Made by a program: the position numbers and the translations under genes
Notes under the pieces: generated by a model
Database searches by the model: none
What the model was told of the DNA's origin: nothing
Seen by the model: the letters and a program-made list of their open reading frames with translations, nothing else
DNA from: DASUHT01 sp038230835
GTDB taxonomy: Bacteria; Actinomycetota; Thermoleophilia; Gaiellales; JAICJC01
Reading direction: 5' to 3'
Length of the DNA: 64,000 nucleotides
NCBI GenBank assembly: GCA_038230835.1
Contig: JBBRMM010000006.1
Location: 1-64,000, forward strand
Shown: one piece after another, positions 40,183 through 49,530 of the stretch
How the letters are laid out: every line of letters begins with the position of its first letter
Position numbering within the stretch: position 1 is the first letter of the stretch

Positions 40183-41256
40183 ATGGCCAAGGCCGACACA
40201 GACCCCGCCGTTTCGCTGGACGCGACCACGGCCCGCCGCCTGCTCAAGCAGATGGCGCTGATCCGCCGTTTCGAGGAGCGCACGGAGGAGCAGTACACCC
40301 GCGCGCGGATCGGCGGCTACTGCCATCTGGCGATCGGCGAGGAGGCGTCCTCGGTGGGCGCGATCGACGCTCTGCAGCCGGGCGACTGCCTGTTTGCGTC
40401 CTACCGCGACCATGGCACCGCGCTGGCCGTCGGAAGCCCTGCCTCGGCGGTCATGGCGGAGCTGTTCGGCAAGGTCACGGGGGTTGCCCACGGGCGCGGC
40501 GGGTCGATGCACATGCTGGACGTCGAGCGCCGGTTCTTCGGCGGCTGGGGCATCGTGGGCGCCCATCTGCCGATCGCCACCGGCGCGGCGCTGGCACTCG
40601 AGCACACCCGGCAGCCGAACGCCGTGCTGTGCCAGTTCGGCGACGGCGCCGTGGCCACCGGGTCGTTCCACGAGGCTCTGAACCTGGCCGCGGTGTGGAA
40701 CCTGCCGATCGTGTTCCAGGTGATCAACAACCTGTACGGCATGGGCACCTCGGTCGAACAGTCGAGCGCTGAGCCCGAGCTGTGGCGGCGGGCGGCCGCC
40801 TATCGCATGCACGGCGAGCGGGTGGACGGCAACGACGTGCTGGCCGTCCGCGAAGCGGTTTCGCGACTGCTCGACCAGGCCCGCAGCGAGCGCCGTCCGG
40901 CACTGGTGGAGACCATCACCTACCGCTATCGCGGGCATTCGGTGGCGGACGCCGGCAAGGCGTACCGCACCAAGGAGGAGATCGATTCCTGGCGCGAGCG
41001 CGATCCGATCACCCGGTTCGGCCTGTTCGTCGCCGAGCGAGGGCTGGTGTCGCACGACGAGATCGAGACGGTGTGGCAGGAGGTGGCGGCGGAGGTCAAG
41101 GACGCCATCGACCGCGCCCTGGCGGCGTCGGCTCCGGCGCGGGACAGCCTCTACGAGCACCTGTACGGCGATCCGCACAGCCCCGAGCAGTTCGGTCGGA
41201 TGCAGGCCGGTGCACCGTTCGGCGAGCGCGGCGAGGGGCACTCATGGCCGACGTGA
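40183..41256 (+). CDS. pdhA: Pyruvate dehydrogenase E1 component, alpha subunit
   Basis: A 357-residue thiamine-diphosphate enzyme subunit. GGYCHLAIGEEASSVGAIDA and the ThDP motif GDGAVATGSFHEALNLAAVWNLP (shown in part: GDGAVATGSFHEA, NNLYGMGT) are intact, as is HGRGGSMHMLDVE. YRYRGHSVADAG is the phosphorylation-loop region. Sequence fits the acetoin/pyruvate dehydrogenase class; pyruvate is most likely since E2 and E3 lie next to it. The last 12 bases overlap the E1 beta start. Confidence 0.92.
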   Translation: MAKADTDPAVSLDATTARRLLKQMALIRRFEERTEEQYTRARIGGYCHLAIGEEASSVGAIDALQPGDCLFASYRDHGTALAVGSPASAVMAELFGKVTGVAHGRGGSMHMLDVERRFFGGWGIVGAHLPIATGAALALEHTRQPNAVLCQFGDGAVATGSFHEALNLAAVWNLPIVFQVINNLYGMGTSVEQSSAEPELWRRAAAYRMHGERVDGNDVLAVREAVSRLLDQARSERRPALVETITYRYRGHSVADAGKAYRTKEEIDSWRERDPITRFGLFVAERGLVSHDEIETVWQEVAAEVKDAIDRALAASAPARDSLYEHLYGDPHSPEQFGRMQAGAPFGERGEGHSWPT

Positions 41257-42236
41257 CCTATCGCGAGGCGCTGCGGCGGGCGCTCGACGACGAGCTCGGC
41301 CGCGACGAGTCGGTGTTCCTGATGGGCGAGGAGATCGGGAAGTTCGAGGGCTCGTACAAGGTCACGGCGGGCCTGTGGGAGAAGTACGGCGCCCGGCGCG
41401 TGCGGGAGACGCCTATCTCTGAGGAGGGCTTCATCGGGGCCGGCATCGGCGCGGCCATGCTCGGCCTGCGGCCGGTGGTCGAGATCATGACCATCAACTT
41501 CATCCTGGTGGCGATGGATCAGGTGATCAACCATGCCGCGAAGATCCGCTACATGTTCGGCGGCACCGTCGGCGTGCCGATGGTGATCCGCGCCCCCGGC
41601 GGCGCCGGCGCCCAGCTCACCGCCCAGCACAGCCAGAGCCTCGAGGCCTGGTTCGCCGGCTGCCCGGGGCTCAAAGTCGTCGCCCCTGCGACCCCGGCAG
41701 ATGCCTACGGCATGCTGAAGACCGCGATCCGTGACGACGACCCGGTGCTGTTCTGCGAGAACCTGATCATGTACAACGTCACCGGCACCATCCCCGACGA
41801 CCCCGAGTTCACCGTCCCCTTCGGCCGCGCCCAGGTGGCGCGCGAGGGGTCGGACCTGACGCTGGTCGCCCACTCCTATACCGTCCAGCGCGCGCTTCGG
41901 GTCGCCGACCGGCTGGCCCAGGACGGCATCCTGGTGGAGGTGGTCGACCTGCGCTCGCTGCGGCCACTCGACATGGACACCGTGGCGGAGTCGGTGCGCA
42001 AGACGAACCGTGCGCTGATCGCCGAGGAGGGTTGGTCGACCTACGGCGTCGGCGCCGAACTGGCCGCCCGCATCTCACGCGTCTGCTTCGACGACCTCGA
42101 TGCCCCGGTCGAACGCGTGGGGTCAGCCGAGGTGCCCATGCCGTACGCGAAGCCGCTGGAGCTGGCGGCGCTCCCACTGGAGTCGAAAATCGAGGCGGCA
42201 GCGCGCAGCCTGCTGGCCGAATGCGGGATCGTCTGA
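41245..42236 (+). CDS. pdhB: Pyruvate dehydrogenase E1 component, beta subunit
   Basis: A 330-residue protein forming the alpha2beta2 E1 with the preceding gene. Features are MGEEIGKFEGSYKVTAGLW, RVRETPISEEGFIGAGIGAA, and the C-terminal transketolase domain with VEVVDLRSLRPLDMDTV and EEGWSTYGVGAELAARI. The ATG overlaps the end of the alpha gene by 12 bases. E2 follows after eight bases. Confidence 0.93.
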
Positions 42237-42244
42237 GGAGACCG

Positions 42245-43528
42245 ATGGCCGAAGAACTCGTCATGCCGCGACTGAGCGACACCATGGAACAGGGCACGAT
42301 CGGCCGCTGGCTCAAGCAGGAGGGCGACGCGATCAAGGAAGGCGACGTGATCGCCGAGATCGAGACCGACAAGGCAACCATGGACTTCCAGGCCTACGCC
42401 GACGGTACGCTGCTTCGGATCCTGGTGGGCGACGGCGAGACTGCAGACCTGGGAGCGCCGATAGCGATCGTCGGCGAAGCGGGCGAGGACGTCTCCCAGC
42501 TCGACGTGTCACAGGCCGGCTCCCCACCCGCCGCGCCGCCCGTGGCGGTGCCAGGCACCGTCACGGAACCGTCGCCGAAGGGTGACGCGGTCCGTACGGG
42601 GTCTGACCCCGCTGCCGATTCGGGCAACGGGCGGGCGACCGTGGTGGCCGACGAAACGCTCCGCGTCAGTCCGATTGCCCGCCGGATGGCCGACCGGGCG
42701 GGGCTCGACCTGTCCACCCTGGCCGGCCGCGGCAGCGGGCCCGAGGGGCGGATCGTGAAGGCCGACGTCGAACGGGCGCTCGCCTCACCCTCCGCCGTAT
42801 CGTCGCCGGCCGCTGCTGCTACGCCGCAGGCGCCCTCCGCCGACGCGGAGCTCCGTGAGCTGACGCCGATGCTGAAGGCCATCGCGCGCCGGATGGCCGA
42901 GTCCAAGGCCACCGTCCCCCACTTCTACGTCTCGTCGGAGATCGACATGACCCGGGCGGTTCAGACTCGCGCGGAGCTCAACGAGGGGCTGGCCGCGCGC
43001 GGCGAGAAGATCAGCCTCAACGACCTCATCGTGCGTGCCTGCGCACTGGCGCTCATGGAGCACCCGCAGGCGCACCGCTCGTACGTCGACGGCCGGCACG
43101 CCTATCACGCCCACGCCAGCATCGGGATCGCAGTGGCGCTGGACGACGGGCTCGTGGTGCCGGTCCTGCGCGATGCCGACACGCTGTCGGTGCGCGAGAT
43201 CGCGGCGGCCGGGCGCGATCTGGCCGCCCGGGCTCGCGAAGGCAAGCTGAAGCAGCGCGAGATCGAAGGAGGGACGTTCACCGTCTCCAACCTGGGCATG
43301 ATGGGTGTGAGCGCTTTTTCGGCCATCATCAACCCGCCCGAGTCGGCGATCCTCGCGGTCGGTGCCACCACCGAGCGCCCGGTGGCGCTGGACGGTCAGG
43401 TCGTCGTGCGTTCGGTGATGACCGTCACGCTCGCCTGCGACCACCGCGCGTGTTCGGGCGCGGACGGAGCCCGGCTCCTGCAGTCCATCAAGCGCAACCT
43501 GCAGGCGCCCGCATTCCTGCTCGCCTAG
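42245..43528 (+). CDS. pdhC: Dihydrolipoamide acetyltransferase (E2)
   Basis: A 427-residue acyltransferase. It has one lipoyl domain (about 3-78, EIETDKATMDFQAYADGTLL with the modified Lys), an Ala/Pro-rich linker, an E3-binding domain (about 140-178, RVSPIARRMADRAGLDLSTL) and a catalytic domain (about 205-425) with the active-site motif DHRACSGADGARLL. A 24-bp palindromic repeat found elsewhere in the window lies in the linker and encodes AVRTGSDP. Start ATG 42245 has GAGGAG before it. Confidence 0.94.
   Translation: MAEELVMPRLSDTMEQGTIGRWLKQEGDAIKEGDVIAEIETDKATMDFQAYADGTLLRILVGDGETADLGAPIAIVGEAGEDVSQLDVSQAGSPPAAPPVAVPGTVTEPSPKGDAVRTGSDPAADSGNGRATVVADETLRVSPIARRMADRAGLDLSTLAGRGSGPEGRIVKADVERALASPSAVSSPAAAATPQAPSADAELRELTPMLKAIARRMAESKATVPHFYVSSEIDMTRAVQTRAELNEGLAARGEKISLNDLIVRACALALMEHPQAHRSYVDGRHAYHAHASIGIAVALDDGLVVPVLRDADTLSVREIAAAGRDLAARAREGKLKQREIEGGTFTVSNLGMMGVSAFSAIINPPESAILAVGATTERPVALDGQVVVRSVMTVTLACDHRACSGADGARLLQSIKRNLQAPAFLLA
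42588..42611. repeat. Palindromic 24-bp repeat, copy 2, inside the E2 gene
   Basis: Identical over 24 bp to the intergenic copy at 7894-7917, including the GGGGTCTGACCCC palindrome. It is read in the E2 frame as AVRTGSDP in the flexible linker between lipoyl and E3-binding domains. That is a position where extra residues are tolerated, so it looks like an in-frame insertion of a dispersed element. Confidence 0.7.
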
Positions 43529-43556
43529 TCGGCCGACCGCCTGTACAGTTGATGTG

Positions 43557-44018
43557 ATGCAGCTGACCGACGTAATGGCCACCCACATCGTGGCGGTCGC
43601 GCCCGACACCTTTGTCGGCGACGCCGCGCGACGGATGGTCGACGGCGACACCGGCGCTGCGGTGGTGCTCGACGACGGCGGCGAACTGGTCGGCGTGATC
43701 ACCGAGCGCGACCTGCTGCACTGCTTCAGCGAGGGAGTCGATGCCACGGTTTCGGTCGAGGAGCGGATGACGCGTCACGTGCTCACCGCCGCGCCGAGCA
43801 CCGAGTTGGCCGAGGCGATGGCCCTGATGGTCGACGGCCGGTTCCGGCATCTGCCGGTGGTCAACGACGCGGGCAACGTGATCGGCCTGGTCTCGATGCG
43901 CGATCTGATGGCCTACACGTCACTGCGACTGCGCGGCGGGTCATTCCCAGGCGAGGACGACCTCGACCCGGCCGAGGTGATCGCCACCATCCACCGCATG
44001 CGCACCGGCGCCGCCTGA
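43557..44018 (+). CDS. CBS-domain pair protein
   Basis: A 153-residue protein made of two CBS domains, about 8-60 (IVAVAPDTFVGDAARRM) and 72-125 (HVLTAAPSTELAEAMALMVD), forming one Bateman module. Such proteins bind AMP, ATP or S-adenosylmethionine and regulate partners. No partner domain is attached. The ATG at 43557 lies seven bases after TACAGT (43544-43549). It follows E2 by 28 bases but has its own -10. Confidence 0.88.
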   Translation: MQLTDVMATHIVAVAPDTFVGDAARRMVDGDTGAAVVLDDGGELVGVITERDLLHCFSEGVDATVSVEERMTRHVLTAAPSTELAEAMALMVDGRFRHLPVVNDAGNVIGLVSMRDLMAYTSLRLRGGSFPGEDDLDPAEVIATIHRMRTGAA

Positions 44019-44022
44019 CCGC

Positions 44023-45219
44023 TCAGATCTGCCAGGCGCCCGAGCGCAGCACCGGAAGCCGTTCGCCCGACGCCGTGACTCCGGTGACATCGACCTCGGC
44101 GGATCCGACCATGAAGTCGATGTGCACCTCGCTGCGGTTGATGCGTTCGCGGTCGGCATCGCCGACAGCCCAGTCGAAGCCCTGACCGAGGGCGATGTGC
44201 GAGGCCGCGTTCTCGTCGATCAGCGTGTCCAGGAACACGGTGTCGAGCGGCCCCACCCGACCCTCACGGTCAACCAGCGCCACCTCCCCGAGCCGCGCCG
44301 CGCCGTCGTCGCGACGGCTGTGCGCGAGCAGCACGTCCGCTCCGGCCGCACCCTGCACGTCGACCACCCGGCCCGCCTCGAACCGCACCGTGAAGTCGCG
44401 CACGATGCTGCCGGCCAGCTCCAGCGGCTTGGTCGCCCGCACGACGCCCGCGGTCCGCGTCGGGTCGGGCGTCGTGAACACCTCTTCGCTGGGCAGGTTC
44501 GGATGGTGCACCAGTCCCTCGCACGTCGTCAGATACCCACCGTGCCAGCGCGAGCTGGGCAGCAGGCCGACTGTGAGATCGGTACCGGGGCCCTCGAGGT
44601 GCAGCGCGTCGAACCGGTGACCGTCGAGCGCCGCCTTCGCGCGGTCGATCTGGGCGATCCGCGCCTCCCATGCCGCCACCGGATCGGACTCGTCAAGCCG
44701 GCACATGTGGATCACCTGCTGCCAGAGTGTCGCCAGCGCCTCCTCGGGCTCGAGCCGCGGGTGCACCACCACGGCCCAGCCGATCGTCGGCCCGGCGGCG
44801 ATCGTCCAGTTGGTTCGGGCGCCGGTCAGGTTGGCGATGTGCTCGCGACGGCCGGGAGGCACGTCGCGCGCGACTCGCGTCGGGTCGAGCCCGTCCAGGA
44901 TGCCCGGCACCGGGTTCCCGCTCAGACCGATCACCGCCCCGTGCGTGTCACCCAGGTCTCGGATCATCTGACGCACCCACTGCGGCTCGTAGCCGAGCGC
45001 ATCGTCCGACCCATGCTCGACCCGCGCCCGCCGGATGTACGGGTCAGGACGAAGTACTTCGACGAACACCGCGCCCTCGCGGTACAGCCGCTCGGCGATC
45101 GCGCGCGCCAGCGGCTCGTTCCCGACCGGTGCGTTGACCAGCACCTCCTGTCCCGCCTGGACGTTCGCCCCGAAGTTCACGATCAGGTCTGCGTACCGGT
45201 CGAGGGTTGTGCCATCCAT
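44023..45219 (-). CDS. Aminopeptidase, peptidase family M29 (copy 1)
   Basis: A 398-residue metalloaminopeptidase of the thermophilic M29 family (AmpS/aminopeptidase T). Metal and catalytic residues are visible in PSEEVFTTPD (Glu) and DENAASHIALGQGF and NRSEVHIDFMVGS (His, Asp). It is intact and cytoplasmic, with no signal peptide. A paralogue of the same length lies at 49968-51164 on the same strand, on the other side of the copper module. TATAGA (45233-45228, minus strand) lies eight bases before the ATG. Confidence 0.93.
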   Translation of the reverse strand: MDGTTLDRYADLIVNFGANVQAGQEVLVNAPVGNEPLARAIAERLYREGAVFVEVLRPDPYIRRARVEHGSDDALGYEPQWVRQMIRDLGDTHGAVIGLSGNPVPGILDGLDPTRVARDVPPGRREHIANLTGARTNWTIAAGPTIGWAVVVHPRLEPEEALATLWQQVIHMCRLDESDPVAAWEARIAQIDRAKAALDGHRFDALHLEGPGTDLTVGLLPSSRWHGGYLTTCEGLVHHPNLPSEEVFTTPDPTRTAGVVRATKPLELAGSIVRDFTVRFEAGRVVDVQGAAGADVLLAHSRRDDGAARLGEVALVDREGRVGPLDTVFLDTLIDENAASHIALGQGFDWAVGDADRERINRSEVHIDFMVGSAEVDVTGVTASGERLPVLRSGAWQI

Positions 45220-45256
45220 CCCATGACTCTATAACGAGCTCTGCCATACTGACGGC

Positions 45257-45766
45257 ATGCCCGTGGGACGTCACGCTCGCGGAATCGCACTGGGAGCGCT
45301 CGGCGCCTGTGCGGCGCTGGTCGCACACGGCGGCCCGGCGCTGCTCGCCGACCCGCGGTGGTCGCTGCCGGCGACGGCCGCAGCCGCGATCGCCGGCTGG
45401 ATGGTGCTCGGCGTCCAGTTCATCGCCGGTCGCGGTCGCGCGCCGCGGGCAGCATCGCCCCCGTCGACCGCCGTCACCCTCCTGGCAGCCCAGCTCGCAG
45501 CGCATCTCGCGCTCGGCCTGGTGGGTGTGGCGCCGGTGGTCGGACAGCCAGGCTCGCTCGCGCTCCACCTATTCCTGGCGCTGGTTACTGCGGCAGCGTT
45601 CTGCGCCTGGGAGCGAGCGATCGGCGTCCGCGTCGATGCGGCCGTGAGAGCGCTGCTCGACCGGCTCGCTCGCGTCCGCCGACCCCGGCCGCCGGCCGTG
45701 GCGAGCCCGCGGCTGCGCCCGGTGTTGCGACTGGGCCGCGGTCGGGCGCCGCCACTCACCACCTGA
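45257..45766 (+). CDS. Small integral membrane protein of the copper module
   Basis: A 169-residue protein with four hydrophobic segments (about 10-32, 38-58, 76-100, 104-122) and a basic, Pro-rich C-terminus (RPRPPAVASPRLRPVLRLGR). No family is recognised. It opens the plus-strand gene group before the YcnI-like and CopC-CopD genes. CATACT (45245-45250) ends six bases before the ATG. Its role may be in copper handling by position only. Confidence 0.65.
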   Translation: MPVGRHARGIALGALGACAALVAHGGPALLADPRWSLPATAAAAIAGWMVLGVQFIAGRGRAPRAASPPSTAVTLLAAQLAAHLALGLVGVAPVVGQPGSLALHLFLALVTAAAFCAWERAIGVRVDAAVRALLDRLARVRRPRPPAVASPRLRPVLRLGRGRAPPLTT

Positions 45767-45801
45767 TCACCGGTCGTTTCCCCGATCAGGAGGTGTCCCT
45801 G

Positions 45802-46332
45802 GTGCGGCTCTGCCCCACCATCTTAGCCGCCGTCGCGCTGCTCGCCCTGCCGAGCACCGCATCGGCCCATGTCGAGCTCTCGCCCGACCGTGTCGAGCCC
45901 GGCTCGTTCACGCTCTACACCGTGCTCTCTCCCGACGAGGCTGCCAGTCCGCTGACCGGGCTGCAGCTCACGTTCCCGCAGGGGCTCGAGGTCGACTCGG
46001 CCGCCGACACGCCCGGGTTCACGACGACGCTCATCACCGACCAGACGCACCGCATCACCGGAGTGAGCTGGCGTGGAGGCAGCGTCGCGCCCGGTCACCT
46101 GGCGCTGTTTCACTTCTCGGCCTCCGTACCGCCCGCCGCGACTGTGCTCCACCTGACCGGCGTGCAGACGTTCGCCGACGGCTCGACCAGGGTCTGGCGC
46201 AGTCCCCAGATCGACGTTCAGGCCGCGGCCACCGCGACCCCCCAGTCCAGCGACACGATCGCTCGAGTGCTCGCGGCGGTCGCGCTGTTCGCGGCAGTCA
46301 CAGCCCTGTTCATAGCCTGGAGGCGGCGCTGA
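45802..46332 (+). CDS. YcnI-like copper-binding protein (DUF1775)
   Basis: A 176-residue exported protein. A signal peptide (VRLCPTILAAVALLALPSTA) would be cut before HVELSPDRVEPG, leaving an N-terminal His, the copper ligand of YcnI proteins. The DUF1775 fold follows, and a C-terminal membrane span (about 150-170) with RRR anchors it. AGGAGG at 45788-45793 selects GTG 45802 over GTG 45793. YcnI is usually linked to CopC-CopD (YcnJ), as here. Confidence 0.88.
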   Translation: MRLCPTILAAVALLALPSTASAHVELSPDRVEPGSFTLYTVLSPDEAASPLTGLQLTFPQGLEVDSAADTPGFTTTLITDQTHRITGVSWRGGSVAPGHLALFHFSASVPPAATVLHLTGVQTFADGSTRVWRSPQIDVQAAATATPQSSDTIARVLAAVALFAAVTALFIAWRRR

Positions 46333-46352
46333 AGCGCATCGTTCCACCACTC

Positions 46353-48764
46353 GTGCTGGTCGCGATGCTGGCCGCACCGGCTGACGCCCAGGCGCACGCC
46401 AACCTGCTCTCCTCGAACCCCGCGGCGGGAAGCGAAGTGGCAACCGCACCGCAGCGCGTCCTCCTGCGTTTCGATCAGCCGGTGAAGCCGGTCAGCGGAG
46501 GAACCGGCGTGGTCGATGCTGCCGGCCGGACCGTGCTCGGCGGCCCCGTCTCGAGCTCGCCGAAGGATGTCCGGGTGCTGGAGATCCCGCTCCGACCCAG
46601 CCTGCCTGCGGGCGACTACACGGTGCGCTGGAAGATCGTGTCCACCGACGGCCACCTCATCTCCGGTGTGCTCGCCTTCGGCGTCGGGCTGGGCCGGCCG
46701 CCTCCCCAGGCACAGACAACCCAGAGCTCGGCCGTCGACTGGCCGTTCCTGACCGCCCGCTTCGTCTACTTCGCCGGTCTGATGCTGCTGGTCGGAGGCG
46801 CCGTGTTCCGCCTCGCCGTTTCGAGACCGATGCTGGACGGCCTGCCGGCGCAGCGGCGCCCGATGGCGTCGCTGCGCGAGGGCCACCGCGCCACCCAGTT
46901 GCTGCTGCTGTCGGCCGTCCTGATGCTGGGTGGCGGCTGGGTGGCGCTGACCCGGCAAGGAGCCGAGGTGGCCGGGGTCTCCTTCTGGGCGGCGTTCGAT
47001 CACCGCGGGCCGGTCGCCTCGGCGCTCCAGGCAACCCGGTTCGGACGTGAATTCGGGCGCGGCATCGACCTCACCGCCGGGTTCGTGGTGATCGCTGCGG
47101 CGGCATTCGCGGTTGCGCGACGATCGCCTCGGGCCGCCATGGCGCTCGCGCTTCCCGCGGCTGCGCTCGGCGTATGGACGGTGATCGTGCCCGGCCTCTC
47201 CGGTCACGCCGGCGACGCCGGCCGGGGATGGCTGACGGTTGCCGTGGACGCCGCCCACGTGGCTGGGTCGGCGATCTGGATCGGCGGCCTCGCGCAGCTC
47301 GTGTGGGTCGTCCCCCACACCACCCGCGGACTGGCCGGCGAGGAGCAGGCCGCCGCGCGCCTGGCCGCGGTCAAACGGTTCTCCACGATCGCGCTGGCCT
47401 GCGTCACGGTGATCGGCCTGACCGGCGGTGCGCGCGCGTTGTGGGAGGTGGGCTCCATCCCCCAGATCTGGAGCACCGGATACGGTCGCACGCTGATCGT
47501 CAAGACGGCGCTGTTCGCGCTCGTGATCGCCCTCGGCTACAGGAACCGGCGCGGGCTCGACCGCTTCACCGCGGTCCGCCGCCGCGCGACGGCCGAGATC
47601 GCCGTGCTCGCCGGCGTGGTCGCCGCCGTGGCGCTGCTCACGAACCTGCCGCCCGCCAACACCCCTTCCTACTCCCTGAGCGCGCCGGCGCCGCCCGCCG
47701 GCGGCGCGGCGGTGCTGAATCTCGGTGGGGGAGGTCGGCTGTGGCTGTGGCCGGGCGCGGCGGGCCCCAACAACGTCGCCGTCCGGCTGGCGTCGTCGCG
47801 GGCGCCGGCAGCCCGGATCGTCGTCCAGCCGGCGACCGGCGCCGGTTATCAGGTCACCCTGCACCGTGTCGGCAACACGTATCTCGGCCTCCTGCCGCAC
47901 CTGCCGCCGGGGCCGGCGGTGACCCAGATCACCGCCGGTGTGCAGGTGGCCGGTGCGACGCTCGCGATCGGCCCTGCGCGGCGTGCCCCGGTGGCTCCGC
48001 CGGCGCCCGCAGGTGACGGCCCGGTGGCCGCGGAGGAGGCCGGCACCATTGCCGTGGGGCTGCAGCGGATCGGCTCGCGAAACGCGCGGGTCACGCTGAT
48101 CTCGCCCGCCGGCGCCGGGATCACGGACGCGGCGGTCACCGTTGCCGGCCTGCCCGCCCTTCCCTGCGCGCGCGTGCCCGCCTGTTACGAGGCTCCCGTT
48201 CCGCCCGGAGCCGCGCGACTCACCGTCCGCGTCACGCGTCCGGGTCAGCCGCCGGTCGCCGCGCACGTCGCGCTGCCCTCCAGCGATGCACCGTCGGGCG
48301 ACGGACTGCTGGCCCGCTCAACGCGGGCGTTCCAGGCACTGCACAGCCTGCGAGTGCTCAACGTGCTCGCATCGAGCCCGACCCAGAGCGTGACCACCAC
48401 GTTCCTGGTGCAGGCGCCGAACCGGCTTTCGATCGACGTCCACGGCGGCGTCCAGTCGCGGATCATCGGCGGCGTGCGCTACGACCGCACCGACTCGGGC
48501 GGGTGGAAGAAGACGGCCACCCCGGTCTCGCGTGAGCCGGAAGCATGGTGGGCCCCCCACGCTACGGCCGTGCACATCGCGTCACGCCACGGTTCCACCG
48601 TCCTGCTGACGCTGGTGCTGCCGACCGGCCCTACCTTCTTCCGGCTGTGGATCGACACCCGCACCGACCTGGTCACGCGCCTGCGGATGATCACCACGGC
48701 ACACTTCATGAGCGAGCGCGAGCTCGATTTCAACTCCGCACCTCCCGTCACCGCCCCGAACTGA
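46353..48764 (+). CDS. CopC-CopD fusion protein with a C-terminal LolA-like domain
   Basis: A protein of about 803 residues. The CopC domain begins at HANLLSSNPAAGSEV, with the N-terminal His and a later His (DGHLISG) as copper ligands. A CopD membrane domain with about eight spans follows (about 130-440), with AHVAGSAIWIGGLAQLVW. The last 200 residues form a globular outer domain with LQALHSLRVLN and WIDTRTDLVTRL, resembling LolA/LppX-type folds. The best signal peptide begins at a CTG (46329) overlapping the previous stop: LKRIVPPLVLVAMLAAPADA. GTG 46353 is the first standard start. It should take up or shuttle copper. Confidence 0.88.
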   Translation: MLVAMLAAPADAQAHANLLSSNPAAGSEVATAPQRVLLRFDQPVKPVSGGTGVVDAAGRTVLGGPVSSSPKDVRVLEIPLRPSLPAGDYTVRWKIVSTDGHLISGVLAFGVGLGRPPPQAQTTQSSAVDWPFLTARFVYFAGLMLLVGGAVFRLAVSRPMLDGLPAQRRPMASLREGHRATQLLLLSAVLMLGGGWVALTRQGAEVAGVSFWAAFDHRGPVASALQATRFGREFGRGIDLTAGFVVIAAAAFAVARRSPRAAMALALPAAALGVWTVIVPGLSGHAGDAGRGWLTVAVDAAHVAGSAIWIGGLAQLVWVVPHTTRGLAGEEQAAARLAAVKRFSTIALACVTVIGLTGGARALWEVGSIPQIWSTGYGRTLIVKTALFALVIALGYRNRRGLDRFTAVRRRATAEIAVLAGVVAAVALLTNLPPANTPSYSLSAPAPPAGGAAVLNLGGGGRLWLWPGAAGPNNVAVRLASSRAPAARIVVQPATGAGYQVTLHRVGNTYLGLLPHLPPGPAVTQITAGVQVAGATLAIGPARRAPVAPPAPAGDGPVAAEEAGTIAVGLQRIGSRNARVTLISPAGAGITDAAVTVAGLPALPCARVPACYEAPVPPGAARLTVRVTRPGQPPVAAHVALPSSDAPSGDGLLARSTRAFQALHSLRVLNVLASSPTQSVTTTFLVQAPNRLSIDVHGGVQSRIIGGVRYDRTDSGGWKKTATPVSREPEAWWAPHATAVHIASRHGSTVLLTLVLPTGPTFFRLWIDTRTDLVTRLRMITTAHFMSERELDFNSAPPVTAPN

Positions 48765-48771
48765 GGATCGC

Positions 48772-49530
48772 ATGGCCAAGTCCGCCGCCCGCAAGCCCCC
48801 AGCGCCCGTCAAGGCTGACCGCTCGGGTGTGCTCATCGCCACCTGCATGGTCGCGCTGTTGATCGCCACCATCGTCGTCTACAAGGTGGCGCAGCAGCGC
48901 AGTGCTCCCGCCCCCAAGCGGGCCGCTCCCAGTGTGAGCGACAGCAGCGCGTCGCCCGCACTGCGCGCTGCCGCCACCGCCATCGGCTTCCACACCTCGA
49001 CCGAGCCCGGTGTTGGCCTCGTCGAGAGCGAGCCGGCGTCGTCCGCCCCAACTCCGCCGTCGAGCGGGATGCTCGCGGTGGGTGCGCAGGCGCCGACGTT
49101 CACGCTGAAGAATCCGCAGGGTCACGCGTTCACCTTCCCCGTCGCCGGGAAGGCCACGCTGATCGAGTTCTTCGCCCCCTGGTGTCCGCACTGCCAGGCC
49201 GAGGCGCCGCACCTGCGGGCGCTCGCCAACTCGCTCGACACCGCCAAGGTGGCATTCGAGTCGGTCAACGCCGACTCCGAGACGGCGCCGAGCGTCTTTG
49301 CATTCCACAGCTACTTTGGCCTTCCCTACCCCGCACTGGTCGACGTCAACGGGACACCCGGATCGTTCTCCACGGGTCCCGGATCGATCGGCAGGGCGGC
49401 CGCTGCATATGGCCTGCTGGCTTACCCGGCCTTCTACATCGTCGCACCCGACGGCCGGATCGCGTGGCGCAGCAACGGTGAGCAGCCCGACGTCCTGCTG
49501 CGCCAGGAGCTGCTCAAGGCAGCCGGGTGA
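48772..49530 (+). CDS. Membrane-anchored thioredoxin-like protein (TlpA/ResA type)
   Basis: A 252-residue protein. A single N-terminal membrane span (about 18-40) precedes a long Ala/Pro/Ser linker and a thioredoxin-like domain (about 100-250). The redox motif is EFFAPWCPHCQAEAPHL (CPHC). It ends with a PAFYIVAPDGRIAWRSNGEQP pattern (cis-Pro region earlier). Such proteins reduce apocytochrome c or the CuA site of cytochrome oxidase. The next gene overlaps by 4 bases. Confidence 0.88.
   Translation: MAKSAARKPPAPVKADRSGVLIATCMVALLIATIVVYKVAQQRSAPAPKRAAPSVSDSSASPALRAAATAIGFHTSTEPGVGLVESEPASSAPTPPSSGMLAVGAQAPTFTLKNPQGHAFTFPVAGKATLIEFFAPWCPHCQAEAPHLRALANSLDTAKVAFESVNADSETAPSVFAFHSYFGLPYPALVDVNGTPGSFSTGPGSIGRAAAAYGLLAYPAFYIVAPDGRIAWRSNGEQPDVLLRQELLKAAG

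Noticed and set aside
46218..48266. 682-codon minus-strand frame
   Set aside because: Antisense of the CopC-CopD gene, which has a signal peptide, domains and membrane helices in order.
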